A stretch of 20,538 bases of DNA from JAMIFN01 sp964608575 (GCA_964608575.1 CAZSPW010000022.1:1-20538), one strand, 5' to 3'; shown: positions 1-6,698, numbered from the stretch's first letter. Made by a program: numbers and translations. Notes: generated from the sequence alone by a model not told the origin.

Positions 1-28
1 CTGCCTGGGCAGCTCTTATTAAAATAGC
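1..28 (-). repeat. 40-bp dispersed repeat, copy A (cut by window edge)
   Basis: On the minus strand: GCTATTTTAATAAG, then core AGCTGCCCAGGCAG ending at position 1. It starts 14 nt after the darP stop, in the direction of darP; its right part lies outside the window. Confidence 0.82.
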
Positions 29-42
29 AAGAAAGTCAGCAA

Positions 43-717
43 TTAACTGGCTTCGCCTTCGCCCTCGTCCTCCGCTTCTTCCTGCCCCAACACCAGGGCA
101 ATAAAGGCTTGCAGTTTTTTGGCAGCGCGTTTGGCCGCGCGGTGCTCGGCATAGGCTTTATCGGGCTGGGGCGGCTGCGCGTTTTGCAGCGCCTTGGCGC
201 TGGTTTGCAGTTTTTTTGCCTGCCGAATCAGCGCGCGCAACTGTTGAATATCAGCCTGCGGTTGTTCCGCAATAAAGCGTTGCAACTCTGCCGCAGCGCC
301 ATCATCGGCCAATAATTTTTCGGCCCAGACGCGCTGCAATTTAGGCGCAGCCAGTTCAGGTTGGCGCTGCGCCACGGCATCCAATTCAATGGCTTGCGCC
401 AGCGCATCAGCATCGACCTTGCGCATGAGCTTGCCTATGTACTGCATCTGGCGGCGCTTGCCCTCAAAGTCGGTGATGCGTTTGGCCTCCGTCAGCGCAT
501 CAATCAAAATTTCAGGCAAATCGAAAGCCGCCCAGCGTTTGGGCGGCAAGCTCATCAGCACTGCGCCCAAGTCTTGCTTGGCGTGCTCGGCGGCTTTGGC
601 GCGGGTTTTGCTGCCAAATTGTTCGTTTTTCAGCTCGATGTCCAGCTCGCTGCCTTCGGCCACAAAGTGGCCTTTGACATAGTAGCCGCGCTTCATCCCG
701 CCTTTGATGCCTGCCAT
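43..717 (-). CDS. darP: Ribosome-associated protein DarP/YjgA (DUF615 family)
   Basis: 224 residues. The N-terminal stretch KRGYYVKGHFVAEGSELDIE and the following KTRAKAAEHAKQDLG are what I recognise as the DarP/YjgA (DUF615) family, which in E. coli binds late 50S precursors and promotes large-subunit maturation in the cytoplasm. The middle has the expected Leu-Met-Ser-Leu-Pro-Pro and DALTEAKRITDFEGKRRQMQ segments. The C-terminus is coiled-coil-like and ends in an acidic Glu/Asp-rich tail. The chosen ATG is preceded by an AAAGG-like ribosome site. It starts 10 nt after the fbp stop, so the two are probably co-transcribed. Length is a little above the E. coli protein. Family assignment is firm; the ribosome role is taken from the family. 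Confidence 0.9.
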   Translation of the reverse strand: MAGIKGGMKRGYYVKGHFVAEGSELDIELKNEQFGSKTRAKAAEHAKQDLGAVLMSLPPKRWAAFDLPEILIDALTEAKRITDFEGKRRQMQYIGKLMRKVDADALAQAIELDAVAQRQPELAAPKLQRVWAEKLLADDGAAAELQRFIAEQPQADIQQLRALIRQAKKLQTSAKALQNAQPPQPDKAYAEHRAAKRAAKKLQAFIALVLGQEEAEDEGEGEAS

Positions 718-727
718 GGTTTTACCT

Positions 728-1750
728 TTATTGATTTTCTAGGTGGTATTGCGTCACGCGCTCCACCTCGTTTTTGCTGCCCAGCACCACCGATACGCGC
801 TCGTGCAATTTGCTAGGTTGCAAATCCAAAATGCGCTGGCGCCCATTGGTGGCCGCGCCGCCGGCTTGCTCAATCAGCCAGGCCATGGGGTTGGCTTCAT
901 ACATCAGGCGCAGCTTGCCGGGCTTTTCAGGCTCGCGCTTATCCCAGGGGTACATAAAGATGCCGCCGCGCGTCATGATGCGGTGCACATCGGCCACCAT
1001 GCTGGCAATCCAGCGCATATTGAAGTCTTTGCCGCGCACGCCGTCTTTGCCCGCCAGACATTCGTCGATATAGCGTTTCACGGGCGCGTCCCAGTGGCGC
1101 ATATTGCTCATATTGATGGCGAATTCTTTGGTGTCGGCCGGAATTTGCACATTGTCTTGCGTGAGCACAAAACTGCCCTGTTCGCGGTCCAGGGTAAACA
1201 TGGCTACGCCATCGCCCACAGTCAGCACCAGCGTGGTTTGCGGGCCATAAACGCAATAACCAGCGGCTACTTGGCTGGAGCCTTTTTGCAAAAAGTCGCT
1301 TTCGCACACCTGATCGATGATTTCAGGGTCATCGTTGTGGCGCTTCAAGACCGAGAAAATGGTGCCGATACTGACATTGACATCGATATTCGATGAGCCA
1401 TCCAGGGGATCAAACAGCAAGAGGTATTCACCCTGGGGGTAGCGATTGGGCACGCAGTGGATGCACTCCATTTCTTCCGATGCCATGGCAGCTAAATGCC
1501 CGCCCCATTCATTGGCTTCGATCAGCACTTCGTTGGCGATGATGTCCAGCTTTTTCTGCACTTCGCCCTGCACATTCGAGCTTTCTGCGGTGCCCAAGAC
1601 ACCGCCCAAAGAACCCTGATTGACGGCGCGGCTGATGCTTTTGCAGGCGCGTGCCACCACTTCCAACAAAAGGCGCAGTTCAGCCGGAATATGGCCGTGG
1701 CTGCGCTGCTGTTCAATCAAATAACGGGTAAGAGATACGGGCTGGGTCAT
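728..1750 (-). CDS. fbp: Fructose-1,6-bisphosphatase class I
   Basis: 340 residues from the start MTQPVSLTRYL. The enzyme hydrolyses fructose 1,6-bisphosphate to fructose 6-phosphate in gluconeogenesis, or in the Calvin cycle where that exists. Metal and substrate motifs are visible: SSNVQGEVQKKLD near residues 58-69, EE at about 92-93, LFDPLDGSSNID at about 112-123 and the C-terminal KPGKLRLMYEANPMAWLIEQ. The reading frame stays open for another 93 codons upstream, but that part overlaps cadR in another frame and is not family-like, so I start at 1750. No Shine-Dalgarno is visible; eight T's precede the ATG on the coding strand. The gene lies 44 nt after the cadR stop and 10 nt before darP. 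Confidence 0.95.
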   Translation of the reverse strand: MTQPVSLTRYLIEQQRSHGHIPAELRLLLEVVARACKSISRAVNQGSLGGVLGTAESSNVQGEVQKKLDIIANEVLIEANEWGGHLAAMASEEMECIHCVPNRYPQGEYLLLFDPLDGSSNIDVNVSIGTIFSVLKRHNDDPEIIDQVCESDFLQKGSSQVAAGYCVYGPQTTLVLTVGDGVAMFTLDREQGSFVLTQDNVQIPADTKEFAINMSNMRHWDAPVKRYIDECLAGKDGVRGKDFNMRWIASMVADVHRIMTRGGIFMYPWDKREPEKPGKLRLMYEANPMAWLIEQAGGAATNGRQRILDLQPSKLHERVSVVLGSKNEVERVTQYHLENQ

Positions 1751-1794
1751 GAAAAAAAACGCAAATGCGCCATAAAACAGGAAAGCGGGTGATT

Positions 1795-2184
1795 TTAAGC
1801 GCCATCGAGCTGCTGCAGGATGCCGCAGGCCTGCGCCGATTCGACCCTGCACTGCGCGCGCAGCAGCTGCAACTGCGTTTGCAGGTTTTGCAATTCCGCC
1901 ATGCGCGCTTGCACTTGGGCAATATGGCCGTCTAGCAAGGCGTGGGTGTGGGCGCAAGCGCCCTCTTGCCCATCCTTGTAATCGAGCAGTGCACGGATTT
2001 CCGCCAGCGACATATCCAAGCTGCGGCAACGCAAAATAAATTGCAGGCGTTCGCTATGCGCTGCGCCGTAATAGCGGTAGTTGTTATCCAGTCGTGCCGC
2101 TGGCGGCAGCAGGCCTTGCTGCTCGTAATAGCGTACCGTGGCCACGGGCGTGCCGACTTTTTGGGCTAATTCACCGATTTTCAT
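1795..2184 (-). CDS. cadR: MerR-family Cd(II)/Pb(II)-responsive regulator, CadR-like
   Basis: 129 residues from MKIGELAQKVGTPVATVRYY, the standard MerR winged-helix start; the 43 extra upstream codons are rejected. The HTH is residues 1-40, a dimerisation helix runs about 75-112, and the C-terminus carries the metal loop. Cysteines sit at 77, 112 and 120, almost the spacing reported for CadR (77, 112, 119), with a family-like ending ACGILQQL. In this family the protein bends an over-long promoter spacer so that bound Cd/Pb/Zn turns transcription on. The divergent neighbour is the matching efflux ATPase with such a promoter. The sequence just 5' of the ATG is a copy of the 40-bp repeat and shows no clear Shine-Dalgarno. 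Metal specificity between Cd, Pb and Zn cannot be settled from sequence. Confidence 0.88.
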   Translation of the reverse strand: MKIGELAQKVGTPVATVRYYEQQGLLPPAARLDNNYRYYGAAHSERLQFILRCRSLDMSLAEIRALLDYKDGQEGACAHTHALLDGHIAQVQARMAELQNLQTQLQLLRAQCRVESAQACGILQQLDGA

Positions 2185-2185
2185 A

Positions 2186-2227
2186 CTATTAAAAAAGAAG
2201 CTGCTCAGGCAGGTTTGACGGCCTGAA
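2186..2227 (+). repeat. 40-bp dispersed repeat, copy B
   Basis: Left part CTATTAAAAAAG (2186-2197), core AGCTGCTCAGGCA (2199-2211), then a GTTT-GACGGCC tail. It begins one base away from the cadR start codon (2182-2184) and therefore forms the cadR 5' leader in reverse orientation. It is the only full copy located at gene starts rather than after a stop codon. Confidence 0.85.
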
Positions 2228-2263
2228 GTGCTTAAAACACTCTTAAAAAACCAAATAGCCGCT

Positions 2264-2356
2264 TCATTGCGAGCGCAAGCGAAGCAATCCACCTGAGCAA
2301 ATGAAGCCACCAATTTATTTATGGATTGCCGCGTCGCTAGGCTCCTCGCAATGACG
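2264..2356. repeat. 93-bp palindromic intergenic repeat, copy 1
   Basis: The left arm begins TCATTGCGAGCG and ends GCAATCCA at about 2291. The right arm begins TGGATTGCCGCGTCGC at 2322 and ends CGCAATGACGA. The arms are imperfect reverse complements around a non-conserved centre of about 30 nt. A second copy of almost the same length lies at 9938-10031. I recall similar CATTGCGAGCGAAGCG palindromes being widespread in bacterial genomes, but could not check this. It sits between cadR and cadA, upstream of the cadA promoter. Confidence 0.85.
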
Positions 2357-2398
2357 AGCTTGTTTAGATATTCCTTCGGCTGTTTTCTATTTTAAGCC

Positions 2399-2430
2399 TT
2401 GACCTTGCAGCGACTTTAGGGTTTTAAATA
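2399..2430 (+). promoter_or_regulatory. MerR/CadR-type promoter and operator of cadA
   Basis: A -35 TTGACC (2399-2404) and a -10 TTAAAT (2424-2429, or TAAATA one base later) are separated by 19-20 bp, the stretched spacer typical of MerR-family targets. An imperfect dyad fills the spacer: ACCTTGCAG (2402-2410), CGA, CTTTAGGGT (2414-2422), matching at 6 of 9 pairs. Its position between a CadR-like gene and its pump makes the call strong. The predicted transcription start falls at about 2436, the A of the cadA ATG. Confidence 0.8.
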
Positions 2431-2435
2431 CAGGC

Positions 2436-4241
2436 ATGGAAAACCAACACAGCCACACCCAAGCCCAAGACTGCGGCAGCAGCGCCTGTGAAGTCGATTT
2501 CGCGCAATTGCGCCAGCCAGCCAGCGCCACAGCACTGACGCCTGCGCCCACACCAATCCGTGCAGGCACGGCGCTGTATCACATTCCCGCCATGGATTGC
2601 GCCGCAGAAGAAGCCGAGATACGCCAAGCCCTAGCGGGCTTTAGCCAGATTCGCTCTTTAGGTTTTCAACTCGCNNNNNNNNNNNNNNNNNNNNNNNNNN
2701 NNNNNNNNNNNNNNNNNNNNNNNNNNNNNNNNNNNNNNNNNNNNNNNNNNNNNNNNNNNNNNNNNNNNNNNNNNCCCGTAGAACAAATTGCCGTCGGCAG
2801 CGTGGTGCGCGTCAAACCCGGCGCGCGCGTGCCGCTGGACGGCAGCATCACGCAAGGCAGCAGCGCCTTAGACCAAGCCTCGGTCACGGGCGAAAGCATA
2901 CCCGTGGACAAAACCGTAGGCGATGCCGTATTTGCAGGCACTATCAACCAAACGGGAGAGCTGCTGCTGCGCACCAGCGCCGCAGCCAATGACAGCACAC
3001 TCTCGCGCATCATCCACGCCGTAGAACAAGCCCAGGGTAGCCGCGCGCCCACACAGCGCTTTGTCGATCGTTTTGCCAGCATCTACACCCCAGCGGTGTT
3101 TGCCTTGGCCGTGGCGGTGGCGCTGGGCATGCCTTTGCTGCTGGGCACGCCTTGGTTAGACGCGGCGTACAAAGCGCTGGTGCTGTTGGTGATAGCCTGC
3201 CCTTGTGCGCTGGTGATTGCCACGCCTGTGACGGTAGTTAGCGGCCTGGCCACGGCAGCGCGCAGCGGCATCCTCATCAAAGGCGGGGTGTATTTAGAGC
3301 AAGCACGCAGTATCCGCGCCTTGGCGCTGGACAAAACGGGCACCATTACCGAAGGCAAGCCGCGCCTGCAAAGCCAGCAGATTTTGGCGGGCGAGGGCAC
3401 GCAAGTTCGCGCATGGGCGCTGGCCATGGCCAGTCGCTCTGACCACCCTGTCTCGCAAGCCATTGCCCGGGGTTTGCAGCAAGAAGGAGCTGCGCCCCTG
3501 CCCGTCACAGACTTTGCCGCCCTGACTGGGCGCGGCACGCAAGGCCGCATCGCAGGGCAGTTGCTGTATTTGGGCAATCACCGTTTGCTGCATGAGCGCG
3601 GTTTATGCAGCCCCGAGCTGGAAAGCCAGTTGCACGCCTTAGAAGCCCAAGGCTACACCCTGACCCTGCTGGCCAGTGAGCACGAGGCGCTAGCTTTGTT
3701 TGCTGTAGCCGACAGCATCAAAGCCACATCCAAGGCAGCACTGGCGCAGCTACACGCCTTGGGGGTGCACACCATCATGCTCACAGGTGATAACCAAGCC
3801 ACCGCCGATGCCGTGGCCAAGGACGCTGGCCTAGAACAAGCGCGCGGCAATTTATTGCCCGAAGATAAATTGGCCGCCATTCAAAACCTGCAAAAAGACT
3901 ACGGCTGCACTGCCATGACGGGCGACGGCATCAACGACGCGCCCGCACTGGCGCAGGCCGATATCGGCTTTGCCATGGGCGCGGCCGGCACCGACATTGC
4001 CATGGAAGCGGCCGACATCCTCATCATGAATGACGACCTGCGCCGCATTGCGCAAACCATTACCCTTTCGCGCCAAACCTATGCCGTGCTGTGGCAGAAC
4101 ATCGCGCTGGCGCTAGGCATCAAAGCCGTGTTCTTGGTGCTGGCATTGATGGGCACTGCCACTATGTGGATGGCGGTATTTGCCGATATGGGCGCTAGCC
4201 TGCTGGTGGTGTTTAACGGCCTGCGTTTACTACGAAAATAA
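2436..4241 (+). CDS. cadA: Zn/Cd/Pb-exporting P1B-type ATPase, CadA/ZntA-like (interrupted by an assembly gap)
   Basis: Heavy-metal efflux ATPase of the inner membrane. The N-terminus has Cys/His-rich residues and IPAMDCAAEE, the MDCxxEE form of the metal-binding domain typical of CadA-type pumps. After the gap come the actuator loop SVTGES, the membrane CPC motif in IACPCALV (about 3192-3215), the phosphorylation motif DKTGTITEGKP (Asp codon 3330-3332), SDHP, MLTGDN and GDGINDAPAL. The protein ends in FADMGASLLVVFNGLRLL. The 100 N replace the end of the metal-binding domain, the first transmembrane helices and part of the actuator domain. The stop TAA belongs to repeat copy C. No convincing Shine-Dalgarno precedes the ATG; see the leaderless finding. 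Metal choice is inferred from MDCxxEE plus CPC plus CadR. Confidence 0.92.
   Translation: MENQHSHTQAQDCGSSACEVDFAQLRQPASATALTPAPTPIRAGTALYHIPAMDCAAEEAEIRQALAGFSQIRSLGFQLXXXXXXXXXXXXXXXXXXXXXXXXXXXXXXXXXXPVEQIAVGSVVRVKPGARVPLDGSITQGSSALDQASVTGESIPVDKTVGDAVFAGTINQTGELLLRTSAAANDSTLSRIIHAVEQAQGSRAPTQRFVDRFASIYTPAVFALAVAVALGMPLLLGTPWLDAAYKALVLLVIACPCALVIATPVTVVSGLATAARSGILIKGGVYLEQARSIRALALDKTGTITEGKPRLQSQQILAGEGTQVRAWALAMASRSDHPVSQAIARGLQQEGAAPLPVTDFAALTGRGTQGRIAGQLLYLGNHRLLHERGLCSPELESQLHALEAQGYTLTLLASEHEALALFAVADSIKATSKAALAQLHALGVHTIMLTGDNQATADAVAKDAGLEQARGNLLPEDKLAAIQNLQKDYGCTAMTGDGINDAPALAQADIGFAMGAAGTDIAMEAADILIMNDDLRRIAQTITLSRQTYAVLWQNIALALGIKAVFLVLALMGTATMWMAVFADMGASLLVVFNGLRLLRK
2675..2774. 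other. Assembly gap (100 N) of unknown true length
   Basis: A run of exactly 100 N, the usual placeholder for a gap of unknown size. In E. coli ZntA about 333 residues separate the N-terminal metal-site Cys (59) from the CPC Cys (392). Here Cys55 and the CPC Cys (255 in gapped numbering) are only about 200 apart. About 130 more residues, roughly 400 nt, appear to be missing, so the real gap is probably near 500 nt. Downstream coordinates are shifted accordingly. Confidence 0.95.
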
Positions 4242-4266
4242 GAGCTGCCCAGGCAAATTTAACGGC
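4230..4266 (+). repeat. 40-bp dispersed repeat, copy C
   Basis: Core AGCTGCCCAGGCA at 4243-4255, then AATTTAACGGCC. The A-rich left part CTACGAAAATAAG overlaps the last codons of cadA and provides its TAA stop. The copy reads in the direction of cadA and lies between convergent cadA and the MliC-like gene. Confidence 0.85.
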
Positions 4267-4317
4267 CTTAAACCCTATTTTTATCTTTATTCTTGAACAC
4301 CGCCAAACCGCGTAAAG

Positions 4318-5052
4318 CTAGGGTGCGTTCGGCTGCGCAGCCTCATGGCTGGCAGCAGGCGCAGCGTTAGCGCCGGGGCCGGGGCCGGGGCCGGGGCCGG
4401 GGCTGGGGCTGGGGCTGATCTGCGCTGCAGGCGCAGCATCAGACTTGGGTTTTTCAGCTGTTTTATCTAGTTTCTCTAGTTTGTCTGCTTTATCTGCTTT
4501 TTTCTCCAAACGCCCAGCCGTTTGTGCCTGCGTTTGTGCCTGCGTTTGTGCCTGCGCTTTAGGCAAGGTACAAGCGCGCAGTAATTCCCGCCCTTTGCGC
4601 CCCGCTTTCGCAGCCGATTTGCTAGGCAAACGGCGCACGCTCGTCACGCGCGAGAAGTTGCCCTGCACCACCATTTCATACTGGCCATCGCTGAAGCGTT
4701 CATCCTCCTCGTGTTCCAGCTTGTAATCACCATCCCAAGGCAGTTCACGCATTTTGCCCTGCAATTTTGCAAAAGCATGCACGCTGCGCGCGCCCAATTG
4801 ATAGCGCACCACCAAAGATTTACCACCCTGGCAGCGATAGTGTTTATGTACCACGGCACTGGGTTTTTCTGCTTTCGCCTCTTTTGCCTCTTTCGCCTCA
4901 TGCGTTTTGGCTGGGCTTAAAGATGGGCCAGCTGTAGGCGCAGGCTCTTGTGCCCAAACTACACCATGCAACATCAGTAGCGCCGCACAACTACACCAAC
5001 GCACAGGCCAATAGGCTGCGCCAAACCATCTAGAGAAAAAGGAAGAAATCAT
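4318..5052 (-). CDS. Secreted protein with putative MliC-like (lysozyme-inhibitor) domain and repetitive tail
   Basis: 244 residues from the ATG at 5052; a TTG three codons upstream is possible. A signal peptide is clear: a basic and aromatic start, then CAALLMLHGVVWA before QEPAP. A Lys/Glu/Ala linker (AKEAKEAKAEK) follows. The central domain, with HYRCQGGKSLVVRY and later DERFSDGQYEMVVQG, resembles the YxCxxG...SDGxY pattern of MliC/PliC inhibitors of c-type lysozyme; a later Cys (RACTLPK) could be its disulfide partner. The C-terminal third is low complexity: QTQAQTQAQT, KADKADKLEKLDK and PSPSPGPGPGPGPG, each encoded by tandem DNA repeats. It starts 19 nt after the M48 peptidase gene, likely the same operon. 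The MliC match is by eye and moderate. Confidence 0.6.
   Translation of the reverse strand: MISSFFSRWFGAAYWPVRWCSCAALLMLHGVVWAQEPAPTAGPSLSPAKTHEAKEAKEAKAEKPSAVVHKHYRCQGGKSLVVRYQLGARSVHAFAKLQGKMRELPWDGDYKLEHEEDERFSDGQYEMVVQGNFSRVTSVRRLPSKSAAKAGRKGRELLRACTLPKAQAQTQAQTQAQTAGRLEKKADKADKLEKLDKTAEKPKSDAAPAAQISPSPSPGPGPGPGPGANAAPAASHEAAQPNAP
4375..4416 (+). repeat. Hexanucleotide tandem repeat: four GGGGCC then three GGGGCT
   Basis: Seven hexamers in perfect 6-bp register give seven G4 runs on the plus strand, which is the template strand of the host gene. They encode the Pro-Ser then Gly-Pro dipeptide tract of the MliC-like protein. Copy-number change would add or remove two residues without shifting frame. 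G-quadruplex formation is plausible from the runs. Confidence 0.95.
4521..4556 (+). repeat. Three perfect 12-bp tandem repeats (TTTGTGCCTGCG)
   Basis: Three identical 12-mers in the same low-complexity part of the MliC-like gene encode the Gln-Ala-Gln-Thr tract on the minus strand. The unit is a multiple of three, so length variation keeps frame. Confidence 0.95.
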
Positions 5053-5071
5053 GAGAACCAAGAGAAAAACT

Positions 5072-5953
5072 TCAACGACGACGCGCTTTTTTTGCCGCAG
5101 CGGGCGCAGCGGCAGACGAAGACTTGCCTATACGCGCCTGTTCATAAATCGGCAGCAATTTTTGCGCCGCCTGGGCCAAAACTGCTTCACGATTGGCAGG
5201 GTCGGGGTGGGTGCTTAAAAACTCTGGTGGGCGCTGACCATTAGCGGCCATCTTGCGCCACAAAGAGGCTGCAGCGCGCGGATCAAAGCCCGCCCGTGCC
5301 GATAGCTCTAAGCCCATCAAGTCGGCTTCGCTTTCAGCGCCTCGGCTGTATTTAAAGCCATAACCAATTTGCCCGATACGGCCTGCGGTATTCATGGCCT
5401 CTTCGCTTTTCAGCGCGGCACCTACCAAAATCGAAGCAAAAGCAATTTGCTGGTCACGCAGGGCTTGCTCGCGTGCGTGCTCGCGCAAAGCATGGGCAAT
5501 TTCATGGCCAATCACCGCCGCCAACTCATCGTCGCTGGGGCGCACGGTGTTGATCAGGCCGCTGTAAACCGCAATTTTTCCGCCTGGCATACACCACGCA
5601 TTAACTTCTGGCGCTTCAATGGTGTTGACCTCCCACGCCCAGTTTTTGGCATCGGGACGAAAGACAGCCACTTGCGCAATCAAACGGTTAGCGATATTGC
5701 GCACGCGCAGCACCTGGGCGGCATTGCGGTTGAGCAAGCCTTTTTGCTGCGCTTCTTGCAGCACCTGGCGATACTGCTGCTGTGCTTGTTGGTTGTATTG
5801 CTGGCTGTTGCCCGCCAATTTTTGCACGCGATCGACCCCTAGCACTCCGCCTTGCGTGGTGCTGCCCACCTGGGAAGCGCAGCCAGCGACCAAAGCCAAA
5901 CCAGCAGCCAGAGTCAGATTCGAAGCCCATTTAACGATACGGTGCAGTTGCAT
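5072..5953 (-). CDS. M48-family zinc metalloprotease, lipoprotein (LoiP/BepA-like)
   Basis: 293 residues. The signal sequence ends in the lipobox LVAGC (Cys25), so it should be a lipid-anchored envelope protein facing the periplasm. The zinc motif HEIAH lies at 150-154 within AAVIGHEIAHALREHAREQ, and the third ligand is in ESEAD at about 207-211, the M48 ExxxD pattern. Family members degrade or refold misfolded outer-membrane and periplasmic proteins. The catalytic domain spans about 85-265, and the C-terminus is an Ala/Lys/Arg tail. A GAGGA ribosome site lies 8 nt before the ATG. The MliC-like gene follows after 19 nt. LoiP, BepA or YcaL cannot be told apart here: no TPR repeats are present, which argues against full BepA. 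Confidence 0.88.
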   Translation of the reverse strand: MQLHRIVKWASNLTLAAGLALVAGCASQVGSTTQGGVLGVDRVQKLAGNSQQYNQQAQQQYRQVLQEAQQKGLLNRNAAQVLRVRNIANRLIAQVAVFRPDAKNWAWEVNTIEAPEVNAWCMPGGKIAVYSGLINTVRPSDDELAAVIGHEIAHALREHAREQALRDQQIAFASILVGAALKSEEAMNTAGRIGQIGYGFKYSRGAESEADLMGLELSARAGFDPRAAASLWRKMAANGQRPPEFLSTHPDPANREAVLAQAAQKLLPIYEQARIGKSSSAAAPAAAKKARRR

Positions 5954-6047
5954 AAAGCCATCCTCTTGATCAACAGGACAAGGAATAAAGACTAAAAAAT
6001 TTGGCTATAGTGTACCCACGCTCTTACGCCCTTTGGGCTTTAGCTCT

Positions 6048-6551
6048 ATGACAGACCCCGCCGACGCACATCAGCCCAAAATCACCATCGCCCCCGTCGT
6101 CCCTGCGCAATACCCCACGGTGGCAGAGATTTTGCTGGAATACGCCAACACCTTGCCCAGCGCGCTGTTTCAGCTTGAATTAAGCCAAGAAGCGGTGCAA
6201 CTGCCTGGCGATTACGCAGCCCCGCGAGGAGTTTTGCTCTTGGCTTGGGTCGATGACTTATTAGCAGGCTGCTGCGGCATGCGCCCCCTAGACGACAGCG
6301 ACCATATGGGTGCAGTAGAAATGCGCCGTTTATTTGTGCGCCCTGCTTTCAGAGGTTTGGGGCTTGGAAAAAGCTTGGCTGAAGCCGCTTTAGATTTTGC
6401 ACGCACACAAGGCTATGACTGCGTTCTACTCGACACCCTAGATACACAAGAGCTTGCGCGCCAACTCTACGAAGACTTGGACTTCTACGAGATTGACCCC
6501 TTCTACAACAGCCCCCTAGCGGGCGCACACTATCTCAAGCGCGATTTATAA
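6048..6551 (+). CDS. GNAT-family N-acetyltransferase
   Basis: 167 residues from the ATG at 6048; an in-frame TTG at 6033 adds five residues with no better ribosome site. The acetyl-CoA fold is recognisable: a central strand MGAVEMRRLFVRPAFRG followed by the pyrophosphate loop RGLGLGKSLAEAAL (motif A, Q/RxxGxG/A). Then come DCVLLDTLDTQELARQLYEDLDFYEI (motif B with the usual late Tyr/Phe) and a YLKRDL end. The substrate is not evident; small-molecule GNATs of this form acetylate amines of amino acids, polyamines or antibiotics. The gene is divergent from the M48 protease over a 94-bp intergenic region and convergent with catalase. Confidence 0.85.
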   Translation: MTDPADAHQPKITIAPVVPAQYPTVAEILLEYANTLPSALFQLELSQEAVQLPGDYAAPRGVLLLAWVDDLLAGCCGMRPLDDSDHMGAVEMRRLFVRPAFRGLGLGKSLAEAALDFARTQGYDCVLLDTLDTQELARQLYEDLDFYEIDPFYNSPLAGAHYLKRDL

Positions 6552-6577
6552 AACCGCCCTCAGGCAGCGGTATTCCT

Positions 6578-6614
6578 CTATCAAAAAGAGAGCTACTCAG
6601 GCAGCTTTAGCGCC
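6578..6614 (+). repeat. 40-bp dispersed repeat, copy D
   Basis: Left part CTATCAAAAAGAG (6578-6590), core AGCTACTCAGGCA (6591-6603), tail GCTTTAGCGCC. It starts 27 nt after the GNAT stop and reads in the same direction. A weaker fragment CCCTCAGGCAGCGG lies just upstream at about 6557-6570. Confidence 0.85.
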
Positions 6615-6634
6615 ACAAAACCCGAAAAACCCAC

Positions 6635-6663
6635 AAAAAAAACCCGCAGCATGGCTGCGGGTT
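6635..6663 (-). terminator. Rho-independent terminator of the catalase gene
   Basis: A perfect 10-bp stem, AACCCGCAGC (6641-6650) and GCTGCGGGTT (6654-6663), has a 3-nt loop. On the minus strand it is followed by eight T's (6642-6635). It lies 36 nt after the catalase stop. Confidence 0.9.
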
Positions 6664-6698
6664 GTTCAGGTGTATTCAAACCGCAACTTTCTAGCGGT

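Noticed and set aside
743..1396. Plus-strand open frame antisense to fbp (217 codons)
   Set aside because: Antisense shadow of an enzyme with all family motifs on the other strand.
1751..2029. 93-codon N-terminal extension of the fructose-bisphosphatase frame
   Set aside because: It lies on top of cadR in another frame, has no family-like sequence, and the normal Fbp start MTQPVSL is at 1750.
2185..2313. 43-codon N-terminal extension of the MerR regulator
   Set aside because: MerR proteins begin at the MKIGELA helix; the extension is translated from the 40-bp repeat and the arm of the palindromic repeat.
4375..4556. CRISPR-like array in the repeat-rich part of the MliC-like gene
   Set aside because: Units are 6 and 12 bp, contiguous and without spacers; they are coding microsatellites.
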